Shown here piece by piece: positions 1 to 12,400 of a stretch of DNA of 64,000 nucleotides; the stretch's first letter is position 1; the number at the start of each line of letters is the position of its first letter. A program made the position numbers and the translations under genes. The notes beneath the pieces were generated by a model. That model was not told where the DNA came from and ran no database searches. It saw only the letters and a list, made by a program, of their open reading frames with translations. The stretch is from NCBI RefSeq assembly GCF_021513275.1, contig NZ_CP090978.1, positions 2,232,001 through 2,296,000 of the forward strand. The letters are read 5' to 3'. Source of the DNA: Paenibacillus hexagrammi. GTDB taxonomy: Bacteria > Bacillota > Bacilli > Paenibacillales > NBRC-103111.

Positions 1-406
1 AGAGATGGAGCCGCAGAAGCTTAAAGAGCAAGCCTCTAAGTTTTATCAAGTGTATGAAAAGGATGAGAAGCTGTATACACAGGCAGATTTTGATGCAAGT
101 GTGCAGAAGAGAGTGCAGGATGAGCTTGCGAAGCAGCCTGCTGCAACCAACCCTTCCGCTCAACCTCAAGCTCAGCCTGCACCGGTGAGTCGTGTAGTTG
201 TTTATGTTCAACCTAATCTTGACGCTACAGCTGTAGGAGAACTGCTTCTTAATTCTGGTGTAATATCGGACCGTAAAGCCTTTGCCGCAGAGCTTGAAAA
301 GCAGGGCGGATCGTATAAGATTCAAATTGGGTATCATCAGTTTCAAGGGACGCTCACAATGGAAGATGTCGTCAAAAATTTAATAACGAGCCAAACGGCA
401 GACTGA
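1..406 (+). CDS. MltG/YceG-like domain protein, 5' end cut by window
   Basis: The reading frame is open from the first base, so the gene probably starts upstream; the ATG at position 5 is likely internal. The visible part has a charged N-terminal stretch (possible coiled coil), a Pro/Gln/Ala-rich linker (about residues 44-60), and a C-terminal domain of about 65 residues. That domain reads VVVYVQPNLDATAVGELL, then a GVI motif and an ExVVKNLIT-type end. This resembles the small substrate-binding domain of endolytic transglycosylases (MltG/YceG), but no catalytic domain follows before the stop. A membrane anchor would lie outside the window. The role is unknown; a wall- or spore-associated function is only a guess. 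Confidence 0.55.
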   Translation, partial: EMEPQKLKEQASKFYQVYEKDEKLYTQADFDASVQKRVQDELAKQPAATNPSAQPQAQPAPVSRVVVYVQPNLDATAVGELLLNSGVISDRKAFAAELEKQGGSYKIQIGYHQFQGTLTMEDVVKNLITSQTAD

Positions 407-497
407 GCTAAAAAGTAACAAAGCGAGGTCTGTTTTTATTTGTGGATTTTACATGTTTCGCCATGATTACGGGTAAACTTACAATAGTGACAAAAGG

Positions 498-526
498 TTG
501 CAAGCCCAAATGAGTTATGGTATATT
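498..526 (+). promoter_or_regulatory. SigA promoter of rpsB (extended -10)
   Basis: TTGCAA (498-503), a 17-base spacer, then TATATT (521-526) preceded by TGG, giving an extended -10. Transcription would start near 533, leaving a leader of about 120 bases before rpsB. Ribosomal protein genes often carry autoregulatory leaders, but I cannot assign this one to a known family. Confidence 0.6.
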
Positions 527-652
527 TATTCACGGTGTTAAAAACGCACGCACGTCAATTCGCGCAATGGTGCTTACAATTTGTAAGTTTTGCTCGAAGA
601 TGCGACTGGCGGAGGATAGCACAAAAAAACCAAATCAGAGGAGGGATTGGAG

Positions 653-1350
653 ATGGCAGTTATCTCCATGAAACAGCTTCTAGAAGCTGGGGTACACTTC
701 GGGCACCAAACACGTCGTTGGAACCCAAAGATGGACAAATACATCTTCACAGAAAGAAACGGCATTTACATTATCGACCTGCAAAAAACGGTGAAAAAGT
801 TGAGGAAGCATACAACTTTGTTAAATCCGTTTCCGAAGAGAATGGAACCATTCTTTTTGTAGGTACAAAGAAGCAAGCTCAAGATTCCGTTGCGGAAGAA
901 GCTGAGCGTTGCGGAATGTACTTCATCAACCAACGTTGGTTGGGTGGTACATTGACAAACTTCCAAACAATCCAAAAGCGTATCGATCGCTTGAAAACTC
1001 TGGAGAAGTGGGAAGAAGACGGTACATTCGAAGTTCTTCCTAAGAAAGAAGTTATCATTCTCCGTAAAGAGAAAGAGCGTCTTGAAAAGTTCCTGGGCGG
1101 AATCAAGAATATGAAAGGTCTGCCAAGTGCTTTGTTCGTCATCGATCCTCGTAAAGAGCGTATTGCGGTTGCTGAAGCTCGCAAATTGGGTATCCCAATT
1201 GTTGGTATCGTTGATACAAATTGCGATCCAGACGAAATCGATTACGTAATTCCTGGTAACGATGATGCAATTCGCGCCGTGAAATTGTTAACTGCGAAAA
1301 TTGCGGATGCTGTGATTGAAGCTCATCAAGGCGAGCAAACAACAGCTTAA
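653..1350 (+). CDS. rpsB: 30S ribosomal protein S2 (frameshifted in this sequence)
   Basis: S2 binds the 30S platform/head junction and helps recruit S1-like factors. The start is ATG 653 ([20 protein letters not shown]), preceded by GAGGAGG. The [13 protein letters not shown] motif and the downstream [12 protein letters not shown] and FVIDPRKE blocks are typical S2. The N-terminal part runs in one frame to about residue 48 (DLQKTVKK). The rest continues in another frame from [11 protein letters not shown]. The switch lies at the A-run 794-798, where five A are present and KKV would need six. Restored length is about 232 aa, normal for the family. S2 is essential, so this is almost certainly a sequencing error rather than a broken gene. 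It has its own promoter and is followed by a hairpin before tsf. Confidence 0.95.
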
Positions 1351-1365
1351 TTATAGGAATGCTAC

Positions 1366-1411
1366 AAAAGGGTGGTTGGAAGGTGTAACAGCCTGTCACC
1401 ACCCTTTTTTT
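1366..1411 (+). terminator. Hairpin terminator/attenuator between rpsB and tsf
   Basis: AAAAGGGTGGT (1366-1376) can pair with ACCACCC (1398-1404) and the following seven-T run. This is a Rho-independent hairpin that would reduce read-through from rpsB into tsf. Confidence 0.7.
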
Positions 1412-1449
1412 AAAGAAAACTACATATAACTATCGGGAGGTTCTTTTCA

Positions 1450-2100
1450 ATGGCAGTTACAGCAGCACAAGTAAAAGAATTACGTGAAAAAACAGGCGCA
1501 GGTATGTTGGATTGCAAAAAAGCGCTTGAAGAAGCAAATGGTGATTTGACGAAAGCAGGAGAACTGCTTCGTGAAAAAGGTCTTTCCGCAGCAGCTAACA
1601 AAGCTGGTCGTATCGCTACTGAAGGTGCTGTTGAATCTTACATTCACGCTGGCGGTAAAGTAGGCGTTCTTGTAGAAATCAACTGTGAAACTGACTTCGT
1701 AGGTAAAACAGATCAGTTTAAAGCATTCTGCAAAGACATCGCTATGCACATCGCAGCTGCAAGCCCTGTATATGTTCGTCGTGAAGAAGTTCCAACTGAA
1801 GCTTTGGATAAAGAAAAAGAAATTCTTCGCAACCAAGCTTTGAACGAAGGAAAGCCTGAGAAAATCGTTGATAAAATGGTTGAAGGCCGCATCAGTAAAT
1901 ACTATGAAGAGTATTGCTTGATGGAGCAATCTTTCGTTAAAGATCCAGACAAAACAATTGAGCAGCTATTGAATGAGAAAATTGCGACAATCGGTGAGAA
2001 CATCTCCATTCGTCGTTTCGCTCGTTTCGCTCTTGGTGAAGGTCTTGAGAAGAAACAAGAAAACTTCGCAGAAGAAGTTATGTCTCAAGTAAAACTATAA
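1450..2100 (+). CDS. tsf: Translation elongation factor Ts
   Basis: EF-Ts exchanges GDP for GTP on EF-Tu. The start ATG is preceded by CGGGAGG. The N-terminal UBA-like domain carries the family signature ([19 protein letters not shown], then [15 protein letters not shown]). The core has INCETDFV near residues 76-83. At 216 aa it is shorter than E. coli EF-Ts (about 283) but similar to Paenibacillus-type proteins with one reduced core subdomain; the reading frame is intact. It follows rpsB as in nearly all bacteria and ends at its own hairpin. Confidence 0.97.
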   Translation: MAVTAAQVKELREKTGAGMLDCKKALEEANGDLTKAGELLREKGLSAAANKAGRIATEGAVESYIHAGGKVGVLVEINCETDFVGKTDQFKAFCKDIAMHIAAASPVYVRREEVPTEALDKEKEILRNQALNEGKPEKIVDKMVEGRISKYYEEYCLMEQSFVKDPDKTIEQLLNEKIATIGENISIRRFARFALGEGLEKKQENFAEEVMSQVKL

Positions 2101-2112
2101 TAAGCATTTTCC

Positions 2113-2145
2113 AAAGAATGGAACACATGGTGTTCCTTCTTTTTT
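2113..2145 (+). terminator. Terminator after tsf
   Basis: AAAGAA-T-GGAACAC pairs with GTGTTCC-TTCTTT around a very short loop (one bulged T), ending in a T-rich tail. Confidence 0.7.
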
Positions 2146-2147
2146 AG

Positions 2148-3477
<1,330 letters not shown>

Positions 3478-3486
3478 CATAGAGCT

Positions 3487-3514
3487 AGCCCCGGGGTATT
3501 CGCTGGGGGTTTTT
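3487..3514 (+). terminator. Terminator between frr and uppS
   Basis: AGCCCC (3487-3492) pairs with the G-run at 3506-3509 plus TT, followed by TTTT. It is a short GC-rich stem with a T tract and may be only partly efficient, since uppS and cdsA follow without an obvious promoter. Confidence 0.5.
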
Positions 3515-3541
3515 CATCTTTCCTTTAATGGGGGAACTACA

Positions 3542-4319
3542 ATGCTCAAACCGATAAAAAAATGGCTGGGAAGCACTCCGCAGGGTCAATCCAATCAGGA
3601 TTTTCCAAGTATAGATCCGGACAATGTTCCGGCTCATGTTGCAATCATAATGGACGGTAACGGGCGTTGGGCAAAAAAACGAGGCTTGCCGCGGGTAGCC
3701 GGCCATCATTCCGGTATGAAGAATGTAAAGAAAATTACGATGTCTGCTAATGACATCGGCGTTAAAAGTACTCACCATGTACGCATTTTCTACTGAAAAT
3801 TGGAAAAGACCAAAAGAAGAGGTAGAGTTTCTAATGAAGCTGCCTCAAGAATTTTTTCCTTTGGAGATTAAAGAGCTAATTGAGAATAACGTTCAAATCC
3901 GCATGACTGGTTGGAAGGAAGGGTTGCCGGACTATACGCTGAGCGCGATTGAAGATGCGATCGAGCGGACAAAGAATAATACCGGATTAATCCTTAACTT
4001 TGCCTTGAACTATGGTGGCCGTAAGGAAATGATTGCTGGTGTTCAAGACATGATTCGTGATGTACAAAGCGGAAAGCTGAATCCTGACGAAATCGATGAA
4101 GACCGGTTTTCTCAATATATGCTAACGTCCGATTTACCGGATCCTGACCTATTGATTCGAACAAGTGGGGAGCTGCGGCTCAGTAATTTTTTATTATGGC
4201 AATTAGCCTATTCTGAGCTATGGTTTACGGAAGCATATTGGCCGGAGTTTACAGAAGCATTGTTTTTACAAGCTGTCGCTGAATATCAACGCCGGGGGAG
4301 AAGGTACGGCGGAGTTTAA
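3542..4319 (+). CDS. uppS: Isoprenyl (undecaprenyl) diphosphate synthase (frameshifted)
   Basis: This is a cis-prenyltransferase making undecaprenyl diphosphate, the lipid carrier for peptidoglycan and teichoic acids. The start is ATG 3542 behind [26 protein letters not shown] holds the catalytic Asp (residue 38). Later come [11 protein letters not shown] and the C-terminal [18 protein letters not shown] motif. The frame changes at the A-run 3764-3767, where four A are present and [10 protein letters not shown] would need three. Restored length is about 258 aa. The gene is essential, and the break looks like a +1 homopolymer error. It sits immediately upstream of cdsA, as in Bacillus. Confidence 0.93.
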
Positions 4320-4368
4320 TCACGTAGAGTAAATGTCTTGCTTAGCGATACTCGTAGGAGGAATAATT

Positions 4369-5166
4369 TTGAAGCAGAGAATCATCACAGGAGTCGCAGC
4401 CGGACTTGTATTCATCACCTTATTAGTGCTCGGCGGTTATTGGTACACCGGACTCATTCTTCTTCTCTCGGTAATCGGCTACCGTGAGTATATACAAATG
4501 AACGGTTACAGCAAATTTACAATCTCCTCTTTATGCGGTTTAGTCGCTATGCTGCTCCTTGCCTTCCCTTGGAGTATGCTTCATATCGACTTTGAGATCC
4601 GCTACACCGCTGTGATATGGCTCGCCATGTTTGTCCTCCTTTTTATTACGGTTGCTTCCAAAAATTCGATTACAATCGATCAGGTATCGATTATTTTACT
4701 TGGCGCAGTTTATATCGGGCTCGGGTTCCATTATATGATTACAACTCGTTTGCCGGAGAATGGTTTATTTTGGACAGTTCTGGTCTTTGTGTGCATCTGG
4801 GCATCAGACTCAGGTGCCTATTTCGTTGGTTCCATGATAGGGAAGCATCCTCTTTGGCCCCAAATCAGTCCGAAGAAATCCATAGAAGGCTCAGTAGGAG
4901 GCATTGTAATCTCGATTGTTGCCGCCCTTGTGTTTGCATGGTATGCTCCATCGCTCCTTAGCTATACAAAGGCGATATACCTTGGACTCGTGATCGCGGT
5001 CGTAGGACAAATTGGAGACTTGATTCAATCTGCTTATAAACGTGTAAAAGGAATTAAAGATACTGGAGCACTGCTGCCAGGTCACGGTGGTGTACTGGAC
5101 CGCACAGATAGCTGGTTGATTGTATTCCCATTTATACAGCTTCTTGCAATCCTTCCGCAATTTTAG
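4369..5166 (+). CDS. cdsA: Phosphatidate cytidylyltransferase
   Basis: CdsA makes CDP-diacylglycerol from phosphatidic acid and CTP, the branch point for membrane phospholipids; pgsA near 48 kb uses its product. The likely start is TTG 4369, with GTAGGAGGAA about 8 bases upstream, giving 265 aa. The protein is polytopic, with several hydrophobic segments. The C-terminal CDS signature S-x2-KR-x3-KD-x5-PGHGG-x2-DR-x-D is complete (SAYKRVKGIKDTG then LLPGHGGVLDRTDS). A longer in-frame ORF opening at 4333 has no good ribosome site and is rejected. Confidence 0.94.
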   Translation: MKQRIITGVAAGLVFITLLVLGGYWYTGLILLLSVIGYREYIQMNGYSKFTISSLCGLVAMLLLAFPWSMLHIDFEIRYTAVIWLAMFVLLFITVASKNSITIDQVSIILLGAVYIGLGFHYMITTRLPENGLFWTVLVFVCIWASDSGAYFVGSMIGKHPLWPQISPKKSIEGSVGGIVISIVAALVFAWYAPSLLSYTKAIYLGLVIAVVGQIGDLIQSAYKRVKGIKDTGALLPGHGGVLDRTDSWLIVFPFIQLLAILPQF

Positions 5167-5184
5167 CCATTTACGAGGTGGATT

Positions 5185-6333
5185 ATGACAAAACGACTTG
5201 CGATACTAGGATCAACGGGGTCAATCGGCACGCAGACCTTGGACATCGTTGCACATGCCCCGGAAATTTTTACAGTGGAAGCTATATCGGGAGGCTATAA
5301 CAGCAGCTTGCTAATTGAGCAGGCGAATCGGTTTCGCCCAAAGCTGGTGTCGGTTGCAGAAAAGCATATCGCAGATGAAATTCGTTCTCAAGTTCCAACA
5401 GGAACTAAAGTGCTGTATGGTGATGAAGGTCTGCACGAAGTAGCGGCGTCAACGGATGCAGAGCTTTTGGTAACGGCTCTTGTTGGAAGTCAGGGCCTTA
5501 AGCCTACTCTTGCTGCGATTGAAGCGGGAAAACACATCGGTCTAGCCAATAAAGAGACTTTGGTGAGTGCAGGTCATATTGTTACAGAAGCCGCCAAGCG
5601 CAAAGGAGTGAGCTTGCTGCCAATTGACAGTGAGCATTCGGCGATTTTTCAGTGCTTGAATGGCGAAAGCGTGAAAGAAGTATCCAAGATCACCTTAACG
5701 GCATCAGGCGGCTCATTTCGTGATAAATCACGGGCGGAGCTTGCAGGTGTTACGGTTGAACAGGCACTGCAGCATCCGAATTGGTCGATGGGATCGAAGA
5801 TCACGATTGATTCGGCAACGATGGTGAACAAAGGCTTGGAAGTGATCGAAGCCCACTGGTTGTTTGGACTTGACTATACTCAAATTGATGTACTGGTCCA
5901 TCCTGAAAGTGTCATTCACTCGTATTTAGAGTTCGTTGACAACAGTGTGATTGCGCAGCTAGGTAACCCTGACATGCGAGTTCCTATTCAATATGCGCTT
6001 ACCTATCCAAATCGTTATGCTACGCCAACCAAGCGGCTTGACTTAGCAGCAATCGGAAAGCTTCATTTCCGTGAGATGGATTTCGAACGTTACCCGTGCC
6101 TAAGAATGGCTTATGAAAGCGGCAAGCAAGGCGGAACTGCAACGACTGTGTTCAATGCGGCGAATGAAGTAGCAGTTGCAAGGTTCCTGCGCGGTGAGAT
6201 TACGTTTCTGCAAATCGAACAAGTGATCGAAGAAACGTTAGCACAGCATGACAACACTCAGAATCCTCAGCTTGAAGTGATTTACGAGCAGGACGCATGG
6301 GCAAGAAAGATTGCCGCGGCCATGCAATTTTAA
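5185..6333 (+). CDS. dxr: 1-deoxy-D-xylulose-5-phosphate reductoisomerase
   Basis: Dxr converts DXP to MEP with NADPH, the committed step of the MEP isoprenoid pathway that feeds UppS. The 382-aa frame is intact. The NADPH-binding start is [29 protein letters not shown] and [15 protein letters not shown] (metal-binding Asp and Glu) follow, with [14 protein letters not shown] and the loop [27 protein letters not shown] lies before ATG 5185. It lies 18 bases after cdsA in the uppS-cdsA-dxr run. Confidence 0.97.
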   Translation: MTKRLAILGSTGSIGTQTLDIVAHAPEIFTVEAISGGYNSSLLIEQANRFRPKLVSVAEKHIADEIRSQVPTGTKVLYGDEGLHEVAASTDAELLVTALVGSQGLKPTLAAIEAGKHIGLANKETLVSAGHIVTEAAKRKGVSLLPIDSEHSAIFQCLNGESVKEVSKITLTASGGSFRDKSRAELAGVTVEQALQHPNWSMGSKITIDSATMVNKGLEVIEAHWLFGLDYTQIDVLVHPESVIHSYLEFVDNSVIAQLGNPDMRVPIQYALTYPNRYATPTKRLDLAAIGKLHFREMDFERYPCLRMAYESGKQGGTATTVFNAANEVAVARFLRGEITFLQIEQVIEETLAQHDNTQNPQLEVIYEQDAWARKIAAAMQF

Positions 6334-6336
6334 CAT

Positions 6337-6377
6337 AAGGAGCTAAGTCATTTACTTATGGCAAAGCTCTTTTTTTG
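6337..6377 (+). terminator. Terminator after dxr
   Basis: AAGGAGCT (6337-6344) can pair with AGCTCTTT (6365-6372), followed by a T-run. An alternative inner stem, CATAAG with CTTATG, lies in the same interval. Confidence 0.6.
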
Positions 6378-6417
6378 AATAGGTAACAGAGTCTAAACCA
6401 TCCTCTTTTGTCGTATA

Positions 6418-6503
6418 CTGTGCAAGTAGGTACAGCTTGTATTCTCATGTTCAGTAATGGTACTCTTAGAACACAAGTGTTCTATATACAGCTGTTTGCA
6501 CAG
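6418..6503 (+). promoter_or_regulatory. Folded leader element upstream of rseP
   Basis: The 310 bases between dxr and rseP hold no convincing gene but much inverted symmetry. CTGTGCAA (6418-6425) pairs with TTGCACAG (6496-6503). After a 6-base bulge, ACAGCT-T-GTAT (6432-6442) pairs with ATAC-AGCTGT (6486-6495). Inside sits the perfect palindrome AGAACACAAGTGTTCT (6468-6483). Further short hairpins follow toward the start: GTCAT/ATGAC near 6516-6531 and GTTAC/GTAAC near 6555-6568. It could be a structured RNA leader, a DNA operator, or both. I do not recognise a known riboswitch class. Confidence 0.35.
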
Positions 6504-6643
6504 GTTACGTAAATTGTCATCAGACCATGACGAAATATCCGTGGAATCTCTACGGTTACGACGGTAACTATTCTGAATGGGACTTCGTTCATGCACACGA
6601 TGCAAGCTATCTTAGCGGAAGGCTCAAAGGAGGAAGGTACGAC

Positions 6644-7903
6644 TTGTCAGCGATTGAAGTTGGATTGAAAGTGATTTTGTTATTTTTTGTTCTGGTGACG
6701 ATACATGAATGGGGACACTTTTATTTTGCCAAGCGAGCAGGGATATTGGTTAGAGAATTTGCGATCGGGTTTGGACCGAAGCTCTTCTCCTATAAGAAAG
6801 GGGAAACCCGTTACACCCTTCGTATTCTGCCGATAGGCGGATTCGTTCGAATGGCGGGAGAGGATCCTGAAATCGTTCAAATTAACCCGGGACAGACCAT
6901 TGCCATCTCTTTAAATAAGCAAGAGCAAGTTTCCACGCTGTACGCAGATCAGTTGGACCGTCGTTCTAATGTGATACTTGGTGTTGTGGACAAAATCGAC
7001 CTGGAACATAAACTAAGTCTCACTATCGATGTTGATGGTGAACAGGCTACCTATCCGATTCATCCCAAAGCGATGATTGTAGCAAAAGGTACGGAAACGC
7101 AAATTGCGCCAATCGACAGACAATTCGGAAGCAAGACGGTAGGTCAGAGAGCTTTAGCCATCGTTATGGGGCCGGTAATGAACTTTGTTCTAGCGATATT
7201 CCTCTTTCTGATTTTAGTGATCATGCTTGGTGTGTATACAAATGTGAAGCTTGATTCGGTGGTAGCAGGCAAAGCAGGAGAGAAAGCTGGACTCAAGAGT
7301 GGAGATGTAGTCATCTCCATCGATAATCAACCTATCGGGGATGATAGAGAGAAGCTGGTATCAGCCATTCAGCAATCAGCAGGCAAGCCGATGACATGGA
7401 TAGTCAACAGAAGTGGTAGTCCGCTTACCCTTGAAGTTACACCCGAGATGGAGGAAGGTACAGGAAAACTTGGTGTCGTGATTTCAGGAGATCGTCGGAA
7501 TGCTACTTTTAGCGAGGTCATTACAGGTACGTATGAGCAAGTGGTAGGTACAACCATTGGTATCGTAACTGGCTTGCAGAAGCTGGTCATGCTGCAATTT
7601 AAGCTTGACGACCTGGGAGGTCCCGTACGAACCGCACAAGTCTCAGCTGAATTTGCTAGATTGGGCATGAGCTACTTAATCTCATGGGCTGCAACATTAA
7701 GCTTATATCTGGGAATCTTCAATTTGCTGCCAATCCCTGCATTGGACGGGAGCCGGCTCTTGTTTATGGGCTTGGAGGCTTTGCGAGGTAAACCAATCGA
7801 CCCTAACCGGGAGAGTATGGTGCATTTTATTGGGTTTGCTTTACTGATGCTTTTAATGGTCGCAGTAACGTATAATGATATCTTACGGTTGATGAAAGGG
7901 TAA
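6644..7903 (+). CDS. rseP: Site-2 intramembrane metalloprotease RseP/RasP
   Basis: This is an S2P-family zinc protease that cleaves membrane-embedded substrates such as anti-sigma factors and signal-peptide remnants. I choose TTG 6644 (MSAIEVGLKVILLFFVL) because AAAGGAGG lies about 11 bases upstream; the longer open frame from 6527 lacks a ribosome site. The active-site HEWGH is at residues 21-25 in the first membrane segment. A PDZ domain follows (VVAGKAGEKAGLKSGDVV). The second catalytic motif, LLPIPALDGSRL, is near the C-terminal membrane segments. Length is 419 aa, normal for the family. The dxr-rseP-proS-polC order matches other Bacillales. Confidence 0.94.
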   Translation: MSAIEVGLKVILLFFVLVTIHEWGHFYFAKRAGILVREFAIGFGPKLFSYKKGETRYTLRILPIGGFVRMAGEDPEIVQINPGQTIAISLNKQEQVSTLYADQLDRRSNVILGVVDKIDLEHKLSLTIDVDGEQATYPIHPKAMIVAKGTETQIAPIDRQFGSKTVGQRALAIVMGPVMNFVLAIFLFLILVIMLGVYTNVKLDSVVAGKAGEKAGLKSGDVVISIDNQPIGDDREKLVSAIQQSAGKPMTWIVNRSGSPLTLEVTPEMEEGTGKLGVVISGDRRNATFSEVITGTYEQVVGTTIGIVTGLQKLVMLQFKLDDLGGPVRTAQVSAEFARLGMSYLISWAATLSLYLGIFNLLPIPALDGSRLLFMGLEALRGKPIDPNRESMVHFIGFALLMLLMVAVTYNDILRLMKG

Positions 7904-7942
7904 CAGTTACGTTTTCTGACGGAAAAGTCTTAGGAGGAGAAT

Positions 7943-9389
<1,447 letters not shown>

Positions 9390-9397
9390 AATCAAAT

Positions 9398-9446
9398 TAA
9401 AGGGCAAACGGAATGCTACATCTCCTTTGCCCTTCGTATTTTCTTG
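9398..9446 (+). terminator. Weak hairpin between proS and polC
   Basis: AAAGGGCAAA (9399-9408) pairs with TTTGCCCTT (9426-9434). The tail (CGTATTTTCTT) is only moderately T-rich and the polC ribosome site follows at once, so it may attenuate rather than stop transcription. Confidence 0.45.
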
Positions 9447-9458
9447 GGGAGGATGTTC

Positions 9459-12400
9459 ATGAGTAACCAGGCTGATAAAAGGAATCGCTTTGAGCTCTTG
9501 ATGCAGCAAGCAGAGATTCCGGCCGATGTCGTTCGTTCGTTTTTTTGCGGAAGGGTATATAGAGCAGGTAGAGATTAGCCGCAAGAACCGGGATTGGACC
9601 TTTTATTTGGTCAAAGACGAGCTGCTGCCTCAGAACATATACCGATCTTTTAGTAAAATGATTCAAGATAAGTTTTCCCATCTTGCAAAGGTTCGTTTCA
9701 TATGGCGATTCGAGAAAGCAGAACCAGCTGCTCTTGTTGCCGAATATTGGAGCTTATTTATCGATTGGCTGCAAAGAGAGGCAGTTACGGTGAACGGATG
9801 GATGAGTAAGGCCAAATATGATGTTCAGGGGAATCAGCTTACAGTTGTTCTGCTCGATCAAATTGGACTTGAACTTGCCAAGAAGAAAAATGTTGATTTG
9901 TTCGTCAGAAATTTTTTCTCAACTACTTTCAAACGGATTTTAACGTGAAGTACGGCTTGGGGGATTCAAGCGATATTGAAGCGGAAAAAGAGAAGTTTGC
10001 CAAGCTGATTGAACAAGAAGAAAAAACCGTTACACAAGAAATGATCACGTCGAGCGAGCAGGAAGAAGAGGTCTCTTCACTGCCGGAAGCAGATCTAAAA
10101 TTGATGATCGGTTACGATATTAAAGAAGTGCCGACACCTCTAAAGGACATCGTTGAAGAGGAAAAGAAAATTACCGTGCAAGGTACCGTGTTCGGTCTCG
10201 ATGTCAAGGAACTGCGAAACGGAAATACGTTATTCACCTTCAATTTGACGGATTTTTCAGATTCCATGTCGATGAAAGTTTTTGCAAAGACAAAGGATGA
10301 TGTGAAAATCCTCAGCCTGTTGTCTAACGGTACATGGATTCGTGCGCGAGGCAAAGTGGAATACGACCGGTTTATGCAAATCCCTGAGCTAGTTATGATT
10401 CCTAATGATATCAATGAAGTCATGCCTCCTAAGGATCGTGTGGATGATGCCGAAGAGAAGCGTGTTGAGTTTCATCTGCATACGTCAATGAGTACAATGG
10501 ATGCGTTGACGCCGGTAGATCAATATATCAAGATGGCAGCAAAATGGGGACATAAAGCGATCGCCATCACGGATCACAGCAATATTCAATGCTTTCCTGA
10601 AGCAGGAAGGCGGCCAAGAAGCACGGTATTAAGGTCATGTATGGACTTGAAGCCAATGTGGTCAATGATTCCGTGCCGATTGTGATGAATCCGCAAGATA
10701 TCGATTTAAAGCAAGGCACTTATGTTGTATTTGATATCGAGACTACCGGACTATCAGTAACGAATAATAAGATTATTGAGCTTGCGGGTGTCAAGATGCA
10801 GGACGGCAAGGAGATCGATCGCTTTGCAACCTTTATTAATCCGCACGAGAAAATACCTTACAATATTCAGCAATTGACCAATATTAACGATGATATGGTG
10901 AAGGACGCTCCTGAACTTGAGGAGCAGCTTCCGCTGTTCGTTCAATTCGTCGGTGACGCAATTCTAGTAGCGCATAACGCTAGATTTGATATGGGCTTCA
11001 TCCAAGCCAACCTGAGAAGAATGAACCTGCCTGAGCTGCCTAATCCAGTATTGGACACCTTGGAGCTTGCACGCTTCTTGTTCCCTACCATGAAGAATCA
11101 CCGTCTCAACACATTGACGGATAAGTTCAAAGTTAGTCTGGAGAGCCATCATAGAGCTGTTGACGATGCAGTCGCACTTGGATATGTATTGTTTCATTTA
11201 ATTAATGAGTCTTATGAAAGAAACATTACGAATCTGAATCGATTGAATGACAGTGTTGGTCAAGACCTCCGAAATCAGCGTCCATTTCACTGCTGCATTT
11301 ACGCGCTCAACGCGACCGGGAAGAAAAATTTGTTTAAACTAATCTCAATGTCACATACGCAGTATTTTCATAGAGTTGCTTGTATTCCTAAGAGCAAGCT
11401 CGTCGAGATGAGAGACGGTCTTTTGGTGATATCCGGCTGTGAGAAGGGCGAATTTTTTGAGTCGGTTCTAAATAAATCGCTTGAAGAAGCGGAACAGGTC
11501 GCGGAATTTTACGATGTTCTGGAGATTCAGCCAGTCAGTTACAATATGCATTTAGTGGACAAAGGGCTGGTTGGCAGCAAGGAAGATTTGGAGAATGCAG
11601 TCAGACGCATCTGTGAGATCGGCGCCAAGCTAGGCAAGCCCGTCATTGCCACCGGTAATGTGCATTATTTGCATCCCAGAGAAAAGCTGTGCAGGGACAT
11701 CACGATATTTGGGATTACCGGATTCAGTCCGCTCAAGGATATGAAGAAGCCTGACGCGCACTTCCGAACGACGAAAGAAATGCTGAAGGAATTTGCGTTC
11801 CTTGGCCCAGAGAAGGCGCATGAAGTTGTTGTTCGCAATACGAACGATCTAGCAGACCAATTTGAAGAAATTCAACTGTTCCCAGATAAGCTCTTTACAC
11901 CGATTATTGAAGGGGCGGATGATGAAATCCGCAATACCTGCTATGAGACGGCCAAGACGATATATGGTGAGGAACTGCCGGAAGTCGTTGTAGCCCGTTT
12001 GGAAAAAGAGCTTGTTCCGATTATCAAATACGGTTTCTCTGCGAACTATTTGATTTCGGAACGTTTGGTGAAGAAGTCCAATGCGGACGGGTACCTCGTA
12101 GGTTCCAGGGGATCCGTAGGCTCCTCCGTCGTTGCAATGATGCTCGGTATTTCCGAGGTGAACCCGCTGCCGCCTCACTACGTCTGTAAAAACTGCAGGC
12201 AGAGCGAGTGGTTCCTAGACGGCAGCGTTCCTTCCGGATTTGACCTGCCTGATAAATTATGTCCGCATTGCGGCACGAATATGAGAGGCGACGGGCACGA
12301 TATCCCGTTTGAGACGTTCCTAGGCTTTAAAGGGGATAAGGTTCCCGATATCGACTTGAACTTCTCCGGGGAGTATCAGCCAGTTGCGCATAACTATACG

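Noticed and set aside
517..652. Open frame extending rpsB upstream in the downstream frame
   Set aside because: It joins the real S2 C-terminal frame only because of the frameshift; the region is leader with promoter and no ribosome site before 640.
6468..6483. LexA box upstream of rseP
   Set aside because: Half-sites are six bases apart; the Gram-positive LexA box needs four, as in the true box at 50104-50117.
6527..6643. 117-base N-terminal extension of rseP
   Set aside because: No ribosome site before 6527, no family similarity, and AAAGGAGG marks TTG 6644.
7904..7942. T-box riboswitch before proS
   Set aside because: Only 39 bases separate rseP and proS; there is no room for specifier and antiterminator elements.
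9459..10637. Programmed frameshifting in polC
   Set aside because: No slippery heptamer with downstream structure, and three shifts of mixed sign; neighbouring genes show the same kind of error.
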